Source of the DNA: Deltaproteobacteria bacterium
Lineage (GTDB): Bacteria > Myxococcota_A > UBA9160 > UBA4427
Direction of reading: 5' to 3'
Assembly: GCA_029261855.1 (NCBI GenBank)
Contig: JAJDAN010000089.1
Location: 420,015-484,014 of the forward strand
Length of the DNA: 64,000 nt
The translations under genes were made by a program, and so were the position numbers. A model generated the notes under the pieces. The model saw only the letters and a program-made list of their open reading frames with translations, was not told the origin of the DNA and did not search any database. Shown piece by piece: positions 50,406-60,033 of the stretch. How positions within the stretch are numbered: the first letter of the stretch is position 1; every line of letters begins with the position of its first letter.

Positions 50406-50469
50406 ACTCCTCCCTTCCGCTCGCTTGCGTGCTCTGCCGCGCTTGCTGTTCCGGTAACCTCCCCCGACG

Positions 50470-52716
50470 ATGACGCTGCAGCGATCGCGCCACCGCATAC
50501 TCGCCCTCATCGCGGGGGCGCTGATGATCGCACATGCCGGTGGCGCTGCCGCGCAGATCGAGACCGAAGCCGACTACCGCGCGGCCTTCGACCGGGAGAC
50601 CGCGGGAGCATTCTCGCGGCTCGGCCATGATCCGGACGCGGCACTCGCCGCGTACCCCGCGATCGTCGCCGCGTACGCGAAGATCGAGGACGCACTCTTC
50701 GAGGCGTACTCCCCCCACGCCAACACCCTGCCCGCCTGGTACGCCGACCAACTGCTGAAGACCGCCCTCGGCAACCTTCCCGACACACCCCAGGTAGAAG
50801 CCCTCCTCGTGTCGGAGCTCGAGAGCGGAGAATTCGACCGGGTGGTGCATGCGTACTTCCTGATTGCGCGCAGTCGCCTCTCGCTCCTTCAGGGCGGGGC
50901 CCCCACCGTCCTGTGGCGCCGAATGCTCGAGGTGGCGCGGGGCGATGCGGACAATCGCTTCTGGATCTCCCTCGCGCTGGCCGAGTCGGCCATGCTGCCG
51001 GCGGGCCTGTACGAGCGCATGCACACACGGATCGTCGCCGGGCCGGAGACCGTTCGGGAACGGATCGGGAAGAACGCCGACTGGCTGGGGCCGCGACTCC
51101 CGCGCGTCCTCGGCATCGAGCCGCCGGACCTCCACGTCAGACACCAGCGGATGCGCGACGCCGAGAACGCCGCGCGACGACGGGTTCGCGCCCACCAGAT
51201 CGTGAGTCTCGGGCGCGACGCGGCGTATCGCTCGGCCCGAGAAGACCTCGACGAACTGGAAAGCGGCGAGTTCGACTCGAAGCAGTTCCACGGGCTGATG
51301 CAGCACGACCTCCCGCTCATGCTGGACCGCTTCGGTCTACCCGACGACCCGGACGCCCTGCTCGAGAGCATCCGCTTCCTGTGCCGCGGCCGCGGCGCCA
51401 ATCGCATGGTGCTGTGGACGGCGGCGGACGCACTGGCCGAGCGCTACCAGCTGGCGATGGCCGCCAGGCCGCCGGCTCCCGAAGAGCGCCCGCTTCCGGG
51501 ACCCGACGAGATCGTCGCCATGGGCGAAGCCGCCCAGGACTACCTGATCGGGATCCTCGAGGACCGATCGGACCCGGCTGGCGCTCGCCGCCTGCTCGAG
51601 ACCGATGCGATCGAGCGCGTCGCGAGAGAGACCCCTGCGGACGACGTGGCCCCCCTACGCGCGGCCCTCCGCGATGCCTTCCATGCCCTCGGATACCCGC
51701 CGGACCTGCACCCCGCCTACCAGCGGGCCTTCGCGGCCCTGGGCAACGAAGAGTCCTCCCACGATGCGGCGTCGCGGCAGACCCTCGACCAGCTCACGCG
51801 GGCGTTCCGCGCGGCTCAGGATGCAGACGCTTTCGACGCCGCGTTCGACCCGTATCGAGTCGCGAGCCGGGACGGCCGGATCCCCGCTCGCGACGCCGAC
51901 CCGGGCTTCGTCCGCGCCTTCATCGACGCCGCGGCCCGCGTGCTGTCGGCCGAGGCCGGTCGCGAGCGCGCTGCGGCCGAGGCCGTCGCCGCGGCGCAGC
52001 GTGCCCGGCGGGACGCCGCCGCCCAGATCGAAGCGGCGGAACAGGCCGCGATCGACGCCAATCGCAATATCGTCGCGGCCAACGCCCGTCTCGCGGCAGA
52101 AGAAGCGCGTCAGCAGGCGGCGGTCGCGGCCTACAACGCGGCAATCGGCGAGCTGAACGACATCATCGAAAGCGCGAACGCCGCGGGCCGGGGCCCCGCC
52201 GGCGACGCTGCCCGTGCCGAGGCGCGCCGGCAGGAGGGCCTGCGAAACGCGACGATCGCCGCGAGCGAGAAAGAGGCGAACGCAGCGTCCCAGGCGATCC
52301 TCGAAGCCGAAGGACGCGCCGAGGCCGAACTCGAACGCGCCCGCCGTGAGCGGGGCCGGGCCGGCCAGCAGGCGGCGCTCGAGAACCAGGCCGTCGAGAG
52401 CGAGCGGGCGGCAGGCACCGAACGCCAGCGGGCCCGTCTGCGCTTCGACGAGGTGCTCGGGCGAGTGATCGTGGGGCTCGAATTCGTGGGCGTCCGAGCG
52501 GACCCGTCGAGCATCGGCGACGACAGTCGCGACCCGGGCGAGCGAGTCGCAGCGATCGCCGCGACCCTCGCATCCGCCGAACGAGCCGCGAGCGCTCGGC
52601 GGGCGGATCTCGAACACGCGAAGTCCGCACGCGACGAGGCGGTCCGGGCCTTCGCCGGGCTCGCCCTCGAGCCGCCGAGTGCGCCCGGCCCGAACAGGTC
52701 GCCGGAAACCCCATGA
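50470..52716 (+). CDS. Secreted coiled-coil protein of unknown function
   Basis: The 748-residue protein has a signal peptide (ILALIAGALMIAHAGGAAA). A helical domain follows to about residue 480, and then an Ala/Arg/Glu-rich coiled coil over residues 480-640 (RERAAAEAVAAAQRARR, then NARLAAEEARQQAAVAA). I know no family for the N-terminal part. It would sit in the periplasm or outside, perhaps as a spacer or scaffold. A TAACCT box lies 9 bases before the ATG. It is divergent from the DUF3604 gene across 64 bases. Confidence 0.65.
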   Translation: MTLQRSRHRILALIAGALMIAHAGGAAAQIETEADYRAAFDRETAGAFSRLGHDPDAALAAYPAIVAAYAKIEDALFEAYSPHANTLPAWYADQLLKTALGNLPDTPQVEALLVSELESGEFDRVVHAYFLIARSRLSLLQGGAPTVLWRRMLEVARGDADNRFWISLALAESAMLPAGLYERMHTRIVAGPETVRERIGKNADWLGPRLPRVLGIEPPDLHVRHQRMRDAENAARRRVRAHQIVSLGRDAAYRSAREDLDELESGEFDSKQFHGLMQHDLPLMLDRFGLPDDPDALLESIRFLCRGRGANRMVLWTAADALAERYQLAMAARPPAPEERPLPGPDEIVAMGEAAQDYLIGILEDRSDPAGARRLLETDAIERVARETPADDVAPLRAALRDAFHALGYPPDLHPAYQRAFAALGNEESSHDAASRQTLDQLTRAFRAAQDADAFDAAFDPYRVASRDGRIPARDADPGFVRAFIDAAARVLSAEAGRERAAAEAVAAAQRARRDAAAQIEAAEQAAIDANRNIVAANARLAAEEARQQAAVAAYNAAIGELNDIIESANAAGRGPAGDAARAEARRQEGLRNATIAASEKEANAASQAILEAEGRAEAELERARRERGRAGQQAALENQAVESERAAGTERQRARLRFDEVLGRVIVGLEFVGVRADPSSIGDDSRDPGERVAAIAATLASAERAASARRADLEHAKSARDEAVRAFAGLALEPPSAPGPNRSPETP

Positions 52717-52783
52717 CAGCGATCCCAGCGCGCCGGCCACGGCGGAACCGTGGTGCAGATCGCAGACGGATCTGGCCCCTCGT

Positions 52784-53902
52784 TCAGATGCCCACGAGCC
52801 CCGCCAGCACCTCGCGGTGGTGCGTGGGGTCACCGAAGAGCAGCTCGCTCGCCTTGGCGCGCTTGAAGTAGAGGTGCGCGGGGTGCTCCCAGGTGAATCC
52901 CATGCCGCCGTGGATCTGGATGGTTTCGGCGGCCGCGTGGAAGTACGCCTCGGAGCAGTAGGACTTCGCGAGCGCCGCCGATTCGAGGAAGTCTTCCGCG
53001 TCTTCCGCCGCGGCGAAGCAGGCGTTGTAGGCAGCAGACTTCGCGAATTCCACTTCGACCAGCATGTCGGCACACTTGTGCTTGATGGCCTGGTAGGACC
53101 CGATGGGACGCCCGAACTGCAGCCGCGTCTTCGCGTAGTCGACCGAGAGTTCGAGGCACTTCTGCGCGCCGCCCACCTGCTCGGCGGCCAGCGCCGCAAC
53201 GCCCAGGGCCAGGGTCCGCTCGAGGGCGGCACTCGCGTCGCCGGCGCTCACGCGCCTTGCCGGCGTTGCATCGAAGTGCAGCGTCGCCAGGCTGCGGGTG
53301 AGGTCCAGCGACGGAATCCGTTCGCGGCGGAGGCCCGACGCATCGCTCTCGACGCGGAAGAGGCCGATTCCTCCGTCGATCCTCGCGACGACGAGCAGCA
53401 CATCGGCCACGTGGCCGTCGAGCACGAAGGCCTTGGTTCCGGTCAGGCTGCATTCGTCCCCGGAAAGGGCGGCCTGCATCTGGACGCCTTCCAGCCCCCA
53501 GCGCCCGCCCGGCTCGGCACAGGCGAGGGAGACGATCTTCTCGCCCGACGCGATGCCCGGCAACACGTCCTTCTGGGTGGTCTCGTCGGCAGCGAGCATC
53601 AAGGCGTTCGAGGACAGCACCGCGGTGCCCAGGAACGGCGAGCACAGCAGCGCGCGACCCATCTCTTCCATGGCGATGAGCAGCTCGACGTAGCTGAAGC
53701 CGGCGCCGCCGTGCTCCTCGCCGATGATCAGGCCAGCAAGGCCGAGCTCTTCCGCCATCTGCTTCCAGACCGCGTCGTCGAAGCCCCGCTCGCTCGCCAT
53801 GGCGGTGCGGACCGCGTCCTCGTGGGACTTGGCTTCGAGGAAGGCGCGAATCGTGGCGCGCAGCTCGTCGTGTTCGTCGGTGAAGTTGAAGTCGATGGCC
53901 AT
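52784..53902 (-). CDS. Acyl-CoA dehydrogenase family protein, likely non-catalytic subunit
   Basis: The 372-residue protein shows the acyl-CoA dehydrogenase fold (FNFTDEHDELRATIRAFLEAK, GLAGLIIGEEHGGAGFSYVEL, DYAKTRLQFGRPIGSYQAIKH, QIHGGMGFTWEHPAHLYFKRA). At the C-terminal site where the active Glu normally lies (EGT/EGGT), it has LLFGDPTHHREVL. It therefore looks like the partner chain of an alpha2beta2 FadE pair such as ChsE4-ChsE5. The larger gene upstream (42 bases) carries the Glu motif. The pair suggests action on a bulky CoA ester, for example a steroid side chain. Confidence 0.85.
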   Translation of the reverse strand: MAIDFNFTDEHDELRATIRAFLEAKSHEDAVRTAMASERGFDDAVWKQMAEELGLAGLIIGEEHGGAGFSYVELLIAMEEMGRALLCSPFLGTAVLSSNALMLAADETTQKDVLPGIASGEKIVSLACAEPGGRWGLEGVQMQAALSGDECSLTGTKAFVLDGHVADVLLVVARIDGGIGLFRVESDASGLRRERIPSLDLTRSLATLHFDATPARRVSAGDASAALERTLALGVAALAAEQVGGAQKCLELSVDYAKTRLQFGRPIGSYQAIKHKCADMLVEVEFAKSAAYNACFAAAEDAEDFLESAALAKSYCSEAYFHAAAETIQIHGGMGFTWEHPAHLYFKRAKASELLFGDPTHHREVLAGLVGI

Positions 53903-53944
53903 GGCCGATCTGTCTCCTGTCTTCTGTTTGCAGCCGCGCGCTCG

Positions 53945-55171
53945 CTACGAGCGGGGCACTTCCTTCCAGGCCTTGTCCTTGTCGACCCGAGGCTCACCCG
54001 GCAACCCGAGCACCCGTTCACCGAGGATGTTGCGCATGATCTCCGAGGTGCCGCCCTCGATGGAGTTCGCCCGGGACCGGAGGAACTGGTACTTCGCGAG
54101 CTGCTCCGGGGTGTCCGCGCGCGGTGCGGTCTGCTTGAGCTCGTAGCCGGCCTCGAAGGCGAGCCCGTCACTCCCCAGCACGTCGATGGCAGTCTCCCAC
54201 ATGCGCTTGTTCATCTCGGCCTGGGCGAGCTTCGACACCGAACCCTCCGGCCCGGGATTGCCCGCCTTCTGGGCCGCCCGCGCACGTTGCGAGGTCAGAC
54301 GCAGCAGCTCGTGATCGATCCAGCACCGGGTCACGCGGTCCCGTAGGATCGCTTCCTGCGCGGCGCTGTGTGCACCCGCCTTGCGCTCGTTCCAGAGCTT
54401 CTGGAGCTGGGCGATGCCGCCTCCACCCTTTTTCTTCGATCCGCCCCCGCCGATCGCCACGCGCTCGTTCATCAGCGTCGTAATGGCGACACGCCAGCCC
54501 TGTCCTTCCTTGCCGAGCATCAGCTCGTTGGGGATCCGGACGTCGGTCAGGAAGACCTCGTTGAACTCGGCCTCGCCGGTGATCTGGTAGAGGGGCCGCA
54601 CCTCGACGCCGGGCGCGTGCATGTCGAGAACGAAGTACGACAGGCCGTCGTGCTTCGGGACGTCGGGATCCGTGCGCGCGAGCAGCATGCCCCAGCGCGA
54701 CAGGTGGGCGACGGTGGTCCAGACCTTCTGGCCATTCAGCACCCAGTCGTCGCCGTCGCGCTCGGCCCGCATTGCGAGCCCCGCGACGTCGGATCCGGCC
54801 CCCGGCTCGCTGAACATCTGACACCAGATCTCTTCGCCCGAGAAGATCTTCGGAAGCATCTCCTTCTTCATCTTCTCGCTGCCGTAGGTGAGAACCACCG
54901 GGGCCCCCATGCCGATGCCGATGATGCTGGCGGGCGGGTCGTGATGGATCACCTTCGAGTGCCGGGAGATCTCGTCGTGGACGACGACGTTCATCTTCGG
55001 GCTGAGGCCGAGACCGCCATGACCTTCGGGGAAGTGCACCCAGGCAAGACCGTGATCGAACTGCTTTCTCCGGAAGGTCACGCTGTCCACCTTCTCGGGA
55101 TGGACTTCTGCGAGCAGGGCGCGGGTGCGCTCCCGAAGCTCGTCCTCGCTCATCGTCTTCTGCTCGGCCAT
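53945..55171 (-). CDS. Acyl-CoA dehydrogenase family protein, catalytic subunit
   Basis: With the ATG at 55171 (GGAGGGAG 6 bases upstream) the protein has 408 residues. It has the FAD and substrate marks CQMFSEPGAGSDVAGLAMRAE near residue 118 and VLNGQKVWTTVAHL, and NSIEGGTSEIMRNILGERVLGLPGEPR at the end, where the Glu in EGGT is the expected base. It likely pairs with the next gene as an alpha2beta2 acyl-CoA dehydrogenase. A KKKGGGG segment near residue 242 is a low-complexity insert. A longer start at 55237 lacks a ribosome site. Confidence 0.88.
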   Translation of the reverse strand: MAEQKTMSEDELRERTRALLAEVHPEKVDSVTFRRKQFDHGLAWVHFPEGHGGLGLSPKMNVVVHDEISRHSKVIHHDPPASIIGIGMGAPVVLTYGSEKMKKEMLPKIFSGEEIWCQMFSEPGAGSDVAGLAMRAERDGDDWVLNGQKVWTTVAHLSRWGMLLARTDPDVPKHDGLSYFVLDMHAPGVEVRPLYQITGEAEFNEVFLTDVRIPNELMLGKEGQGWRVAITTLMNERVAIGGGGSKKKGGGGIAQLQKLWNERKAGAHSAAQEAILRDRVTRCWIDHELLRLTSQRARAAQKAGNPGPEGSVSKLAQAEMNKRMWETAIDVLGSDGLAFEAGYELKQTAPRADTPEQLAKYQFLRSRANSIEGGTSEIMRNILGERVLGLPGEPRVDKDKAWKEVPRS

Positions 55172-55261
55172 GGCATCTCCCTCCGTGCTGAACGGGCGCA
55201 CCTCGCGCGCCGCAGGACACCCGACTCTATCCATCACGGCTCGGGAGCGCCCGCGCCTCGT

Positions 55262-57733
55262 TCAGGCGGCCCGGGGGAGCTTCACGCCTGGCTCTCCGCT
55301 TCGTTGTCCTTGCCCGCGTCCCTCGGGACCGAAGGGATGGAAGCTGAGCACGAGGGCGGGCATCAACAGGAAGTCCGCGACCAGAGCGGCCACGATCGTG
55401 GTCGCGAGCAGGATGCCGTGGGTGACCTGGCTGGCGAGCGACGAGAAGACCAACACCAGGAAGCCCAGGACCAGCGCAACCGAGGTGATCCACAGCGCGC
55501 GTCCGACGTCGAGCAGCGACGCGCGCAGCGCCTCCTCGTAGCTTCCGCAGCGACGGAACTCGTGGCGGAAGCGCGCGACCAGGTGGATCGTGTCGTCGAC
55601 GGCGATCCCCATGGCGACCGCGGCGATGGAAACCTTGCTGTAGTCGAGTTCGATGCCGGACCAGCCCATCACGCCGAGAGTGAGGATCACCGGGGACAGA
55701 TTGGGGACCATCGCGATCAGGCCGGTCTTCCAGGAAGCGAAGAGCAGGCACATCATGGCGGCGATCGCGGTGAATGCGATCACGAAGCCCTGCACCTGGC
55801 TCCAGACGATGTAGTCGAGAAGCTTCACCCACAACGCCCCGATGCCGGTGACGCGCAGGGTCGTCGCCTCCAGCGGTCGCGCCTCGAGCTCGGCGGCGAG
55901 GTCGCGCGTGAGCGCTGCGGTCTCGCTCGTCGGGGCCAGCCGCAAGCGCAGCTCGAGCGCGCCGCGGCGGAAATCGGACGAGACGTAGTCGTACCCCTCG
56001 CTTCCCCCCGCCGACTCGTAGAGCAGCAGGTACTGGGCGACGAGGTCCCGGCTCTCGGGCAGGCGATACCAGGCCGGGTCCTCTGCGTGGAAGCTCTGGT
56101 TGAGGTCCTTGAGGACATCGACGAGCGAGTACGACTTCCGCACCAGGCCCTGAGCGTTCGCCCACTGCTGGACGCGGTCGATGTCGCGCAGCACGGCGGG
56201 ATCCTTCGCCGACTCGGGCTCTCCGCCGTCGAAGAGAAGGATCAGGTTGGTGAGCCCGCCCATTACCGCGTCGATCTTTTCGGTGTGGACACGGAGCGGC
56301 ATGTCCCGCTTGAAGTCTTCCAGCCAGTTCGAGTCGACCACGAGGCGCAGGATCCCCGATCCGGACACGAGGAAGACCAGGGCGAACGCCACCAGCAGGC
56401 CGACGCGGGCGCGAATCACGAAGCCGGCGATCCCCGAGAGCGCGCGCTGCAGCCGGACGCCCCCCTTGGCGGTCTGCACGTGGGCGGCAGACAGGGCGCG
56501 TCGCGGAGTGCGCCGGCCGAACGACAGGAACGCCATCAGCAGCGTGAAGGACAACACGAAGGCCGCCATGACCCCGAACGCATTGAAGACGGCCATCTGC
56601 GCGAGAGCTGGGATCGGGACGAAGCTCATCGACAGGAAGCCCGCGGCCGTCGTCAGACTGGTCAGCAGGCAGGGCGCTCCCACCAGGTAGAGGGTCTGAA
56701 CCAGCGCTTCCCGGCGATCCGCGAGCTCCGCGAAACGGGCCCGGAACTCCGACAGGATGTGGACCGAGTGCGCGACCCCGATCGCCGTCAGCAAGGTGGG
56801 TGCGCTCGTGAAGCTCATGCCGAGCTTCCAGCCCATCGCGGTAACGAACGCCACCACCATCAGGACGCTGAGTTGCACCACCGCGAGCGGCCCGATCACC
56901 CCGACGAAGGATCGAAAGAAGAGGAGCAGCAGGGTCGCGATCACGCCGGACGTGATCGCCTGCAACAGACCGCTCTCCCCTCCGATGATGCGGTTGTAGG
57001 CCGCGTTCATGGGCACGTCCCCGGAATGGTGAAAGACGATCCCCGCGTACTCCGGTCGTGCCAGGATCTCCTCGATCGCGCTGTCCGTGGGCTGGGGGTA
57101 GAGATTGTCGAGCGCGTTGCCTCCTTCCGGGTCCAGTCGGATCTCGTCGATGGGATCGGTGCTCGAGCGGTCCATCTCGACGATGATGGCGGCGTGCCGG
57201 GCGTCGGCGCTGAGAACCCCTCCGACGAATCCCGGCTTCGCGAGATAGCGTTCCCGGACCTCCAGCAGCTCTTCCTGGGTCTCGGGCATCCGATCCCGTA
57301 ACGCGACGATCTCGATGCCTCCCTCGGCGCCGATCATGAGCTCGGCGCTGGCGAGGCTCTGCACCTCGTAGACGAAGGGCACCTCGTCTTCGAGTGCCCG
57401 CGTGAGTTCCACGACCCGGCGCATGACACCGAGATCCCACGGGCCATGGGTCGCGCCCGGCGCGCTGTAGAGGATGTAGGAGACCTCGTCCGAACCGAAG
57501 TCCTCGCGATAGGTCTCGTAGGCGACGAAGCTCGGGTCTGCGGCGTCGAAGTACGCCTCGTAGCTGTTGTCGATCCGTGCGCGCGAGGCGAGCGCGAGGC
57601 TGCCGACGGCCAGAGCGACCGCGATGGCGAGCACGACGAAGCGGTGATCGTACGACCAGCCACCGAGACGGGCGAAGCCGGCGTTGAGGCGCGACAGGAA
57701 CTCGCGACGCGGAGACCTGCCCGTGCTCTGCAC
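55262..57733 (-). CDS. RND/MMPL-type transporter
   Basis: The 823-residue protein has the RND/MMPL layout: a first span (RFVVLAIAVALAVGSLALA), a periplasmic loop of about 220 residues, five spans, a second loop and a last set of spans. VAMGIAVDDTIHLVARFRHEF near residue 705 is the family mark, with paired aspartates that may carry protons. Similar proteins export hopanoids, lipids or sterol-type molecules. It lies near the acyl-CoA dehydrogenase pair on the same strand (91 bases), which fits a lipid role, but the cargo is unknown. Confidence 0.85.
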   Translation of the reverse strand: MQSTGRSPRREFLSRLNAGFARLGGWSYDHRFVVLAIAVALAVGSLALASRARIDNSYEAYFDAADPSFVAYETYREDFGSDEVSYILYSAPGATHGPWDLGVMRRVVELTRALEDEVPFVYEVQSLASAELMIGAEGGIEIVALRDRMPETQEELLEVRERYLAKPGFVGGVLSADARHAAIIVEMDRSSTDPIDEIRLDPEGGNALDNLYPQPTDSAIEEILARPEYAGIVFHHSGDVPMNAAYNRIIGGESGLLQAITSGVIATLLLLFFRSFVGVIGPLAVVQLSVLMVVAFVTAMGWKLGMSFTSAPTLLTAIGVAHSVHILSEFRARFAELADRREALVQTLYLVGAPCLLTSLTTAAGFLSMSFVPIPALAQMAVFNAFGVMAAFVLSFTLLMAFLSFGRRTPRRALSAAHVQTAKGGVRLQRALSGIAGFVIRARVGLLVAFALVFLVSGSGILRLVVDSNWLEDFKRDMPLRVHTEKIDAVMGGLTNLILLFDGGEPESAKDPAVLRDIDRVQQWANAQGLVRKSYSLVDVLKDLNQSFHAEDPAWYRLPESRDLVAQYLLLYESAGGSEGYDYVSSDFRRGALELRLRLAPTSETAALTRDLAAELEARPLEATTLRVTGIGALWVKLLDYIVWSQVQGFVIAFTAIAAMMCLLFASWKTGLIAMVPNLSPVILTLGVMGWSGIELDYSKVSIAAVAMGIAVDDTIHLVARFRHEFRRCGSYEEALRASLLDVGRALWITSVALVLGFLVLVFSSLASQVTHGILLATTIVAALVADFLLMPALVLSFHPFGPEGRGQGQRSGEPGVKLPRAA

Positions 57734-57749
57734 GCCGCTGACCCCGCCC

Positions 57750-58385
57750 CTAGTCCCAGTGCGCGACGAGTTCGTCGCTGGTGGTCAGGGTGGTGATGCG
57801 CGCGAGCGAGTTCTCGATCACCGCCTCGCCGTACGCGAGGGGGTGCCCGGCCGTGCAGTCGCGGGGAAGCACCACGTGGTAGCCGTGATTCAGCGCTTCG
57901 ATGACCAGACCCGTGACGCCGACGTTCAGGGACACGCCGGTCACCACGACGGTCGTCACGCCCAGGCTTCGCAGGGTCGGGTCGAGGGAGGTGCCATGGA
58001 AGGGAGACATGCCGTGCAGGCGCTCGGACTCGAGATCACCCGGCGCCGGACCGAGCTCGGGCACGACCTCCGCCTCGGGCGAGCCCACGAGCAGGTGCTT
58101 CGGGTTCTTCAGCAGGGCGTTGACGAGGGGAACGTTGTCGTAGGAACCCGCGCGATCCTCCCGGAATGCCGCCTTGCAGTGGACGACCGGCACCCCGACC
58201 GCTCGCGCCGCGCCCAGCACCCGCGCGGTGTTGGCGACGACGACGGCCTCCGCAACCGCCGCGGCCAGAGGCGGCATGCAGGACAGATCGCCGACGACAC
58301 CGCGCTGTAGCTCCATGGTGAGAACCGCCACGCGGCCGGGCCGGACCAGGTCTTCGAGCTTCGACACGGCTGCGCCTCCAGGCAA
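57750..58385 (-). CDS. Isochorismatase-fold protein lacking the catalytic triad
   Basis: The 211-residue protein has the cysteine-hydrolase fold (RVAVLTMELQRGV, VPVVHCKAAFRED, SPFHGTSLDPTLRSLGVTTVVVTGVSLNVGVTGLVIEALNHGY). The three residues of the Asp-Lys-Cys triad are changed: Glu25 for Asp, no Lys before SPFHGT, and Gly156 where the nucleophile Cys should be (SLNVGV). The GV-x-x-N-x-GV type occurs in other bacteria, I believe, so this is a subfamily rather than a broken gene. It may bind a ligand or use another mechanism. It starts 16 bases before the RND gene. Confidence 0.75.
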   Translation of the reverse strand: MPGGAAVSKLEDLVRPGRVAVLTMELQRGVVGDLSCMPPLAAAVAEAVVVANTARVLGAARAVGVPVVHCKAAFREDRAGSYDNVPLVNALLKNPKHLLVGSPEAEVVPELGPAPGDLESERLHGMSPFHGTSLDPTLRSLGVTTVVVTGVSLNVGVTGLVIEALNHGYHVVLPRDCTAGHPLAYGEAVIENSLARITTLTTSDELVAHWD

Positions 58386-58453
58386 GTGAGTGTCGACGGA
58401 CCCGGAGGGGATGTCCAGCCGCGAACCTCGACTACCCTACCGCCTCGGAGGTA

Positions 58454-59497
58454 GTGAAATTGATCAGGGCATCATCGTGCGGAAGTCTCCTGCTGGGCTT
58501 GTGGATGGCGGCAGTGATCGTAAACCCGGTTCAGGCCGAGACACCCGCAGCGCCGGTCGAGATCAACACGGTCGCGCGCCGAATCGCGACCCAGATCGGC
58601 TTCGACGCGAAGGACGTGGACCGGGTGGAGTCGGGGGCGGTGCTCACCCGCCAGCTTCGCAAGGAAGGCGAGAAGGAGCTGAACGTCGCCCTCTTCGCAC
58701 TGCTCCCGCTGACGGCAGCCGATGCCCAGGCCCGCTTCAAGGCCGACACGATGCTCGAGGCGGACAAGACGATCCTCGACTGGGGGACCATCGGCGACAA
58801 GGTGAGCGCGGCCTCCTTCGCGAAGCTGCGACTGCCCGCCGACGAGCTCTCGAAGCTCGCGGGGAGCGATGTCGAAGACGACTTCAACCTGTCCAGCGCC
58901 GAGCTCGCGCTGCTCGCGAAGAGGAAGGCGGCGGTGAAGTCCGAGGCCGACCGCAAGAACGCGGCCATGGAGGCCTACCGGGAGATCCTGGCTGGCCGCA
59001 CCACCGCGTACCGCACCCAGGGGCTCGCTGGCGTCATGCCGTACCAGCACGGCAGCGACACGTCGTCCCCGCGCCAGGACCTCGAGTCTGCCCTCCCGAA
59101 GAACCCGGGCGTGGTCCTCGAGCAAGCGCCGGACTTCTACAAGTATCTCCACGAGTACCCGAAGGGCGGAGCTGTCGGAAGCGAGAAGCTCGTGTGGTTG
59201 CTCCAGGTGCTGAACGGGCGACCCGCCGTCATCCTGGCCCACCGCGCCGAGAGCCAGGAACCGAACGTGACCGTGCTCGTGCAGCGCGACTTCTACGTCG
59301 GTCACACCTTCGACGCCCTCCAGGTGCTGGCAGGGCTGGTGCCCGTCGGCGAGGGAGAGTCCGCGCTGTTCTACACCAACGCCACGTTCACCGAGCAGGT
59401 GGCCGGCTTCGGAAGCAGCGTGGCACACGGGGTCGGCCGCAAGATCATGACCAAGGAAATCCTGGCCCTGTTCGAAGCGGTGAGAAGCGGGCTCTAA
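58454..59497 (+). CDS. Hypothetical secreted protein
   Basis: The GTG at 58454 follows GGAGGT by 3 bases. The 347-residue protein has a signal peptide (CGSLLLGLWMAAVIVNPVQA, cleaved near residue 28) and a mature part of mixed helix and strand, including NVALFALLPLTAADAQARF and PDFYKYLHEYPKGG. I do not recognise a family. It is followed after 11 bases by the His-rich small gene and then the porin-like gene, so it may belong to a metal-linked set. Confidence 0.6.
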   Translation: MKLIRASSCGSLLLGLWMAAVIVNPVQAETPAAPVEINTVARRIATQIGFDAKDVDRVESGAVLTRQLRKEGEKELNVALFALLPLTAADAQARFKADTMLEADKTILDWGTIGDKVSAASFAKLRLPADELSKLAGSDVEDDFNLSSAELALLAKRKAAVKSEADRKNAAMEAYREILAGRTTAYRTQGLAGVMPYQHGSDTSSPRQDLESALPKNPGVVLEQAPDFYKYLHEYPKGGAVGSEKLVWLLQVLNGRPAVILAHRAESQEPNVTVLVQRDFYVGHTFDALQVLAGLVPVGEGESALFYTNATFTEQVAGFGSSVAHGVGRKIMTKEILALFEAVRSGL

Positions 59498-59508
59498 CAG
59501 CCGACCGG

Positions 59509-59910
59509 ATGACGCGCACACGCCACATCCTCCCGGTTCTCTTGTGCCTCGCGTACCTGCCGACGGCGATGCTCCCCTGTCCAACCGAGGGCCTCGACCG
59601 GAATCGTCCCGTCGAGACAACCACCAACTCGCCGTCGTCTACCCCTGCCGCACGGCCCCATGCGGGGCATCACGGCCACCATGCGCACGCTCCGGGAAGA
59701 GTCGCTGAAGGCGGTGAGCGTGTTCAGGTGCCCTGCCCGTGTGGCTGTGGCGAGCGTGCGCCCGGCGCCGCAACGGGTGGACGCCTGGGTCCTGTCCTGA
59801 TCTCGGTCGCGTCCCTCGAAGCCCCGCAGTGGGCGACGGCGCCGCATCCGACCGTCGAGCGACCCCTGCCCCCGGAACCCCTCTACAGCCTCGACCCGAT
59901 TCCCATCTAG
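59509..59910 (+). CDS. Small His- and Cys-rich secreted protein
   Basis: The 133-residue protein has a signal-like N terminus (RHILPVLLCLAYLPTAMLP) and a His cluster (HAGHHGHHAHAPG, near residues 53-65). A CPCGCG motif follows near 84, then a proline-rich end. Such clusters bind Cu, Zn or Ni. I do not recognise a named family. It lies 11 bases after a secreted protein gene and about 120 bases before a His/Met-rich outer-membrane protein, which supports a role in metal handling. The ATG at 59509 has no clear ribosome site. Confidence 0.6.
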   Translation: MTRTRHILPVLLCLAYLPTAMLPCPTEGLDRNRPVETTTNSPSSTPAARPHAGHHGHHAHAPGRVAEGGERVQVPCPCGCGERAPGAATGGRLGPVLISVASLEAPQWATAPHPTVERPLPPEPLYSLDPIPI

Positions 59911-60033
59911 CGAGACGAAGCCTCCAAGCAGTGCGAAAGAGCACTGCGAAAGAATGCTCGACTCGAACCGATGCGGACGCGCCGGCCCACTGGGCCGTGC
60001 GCGCGTCCGCGCATGCATGGATGGGAGTCCAAC

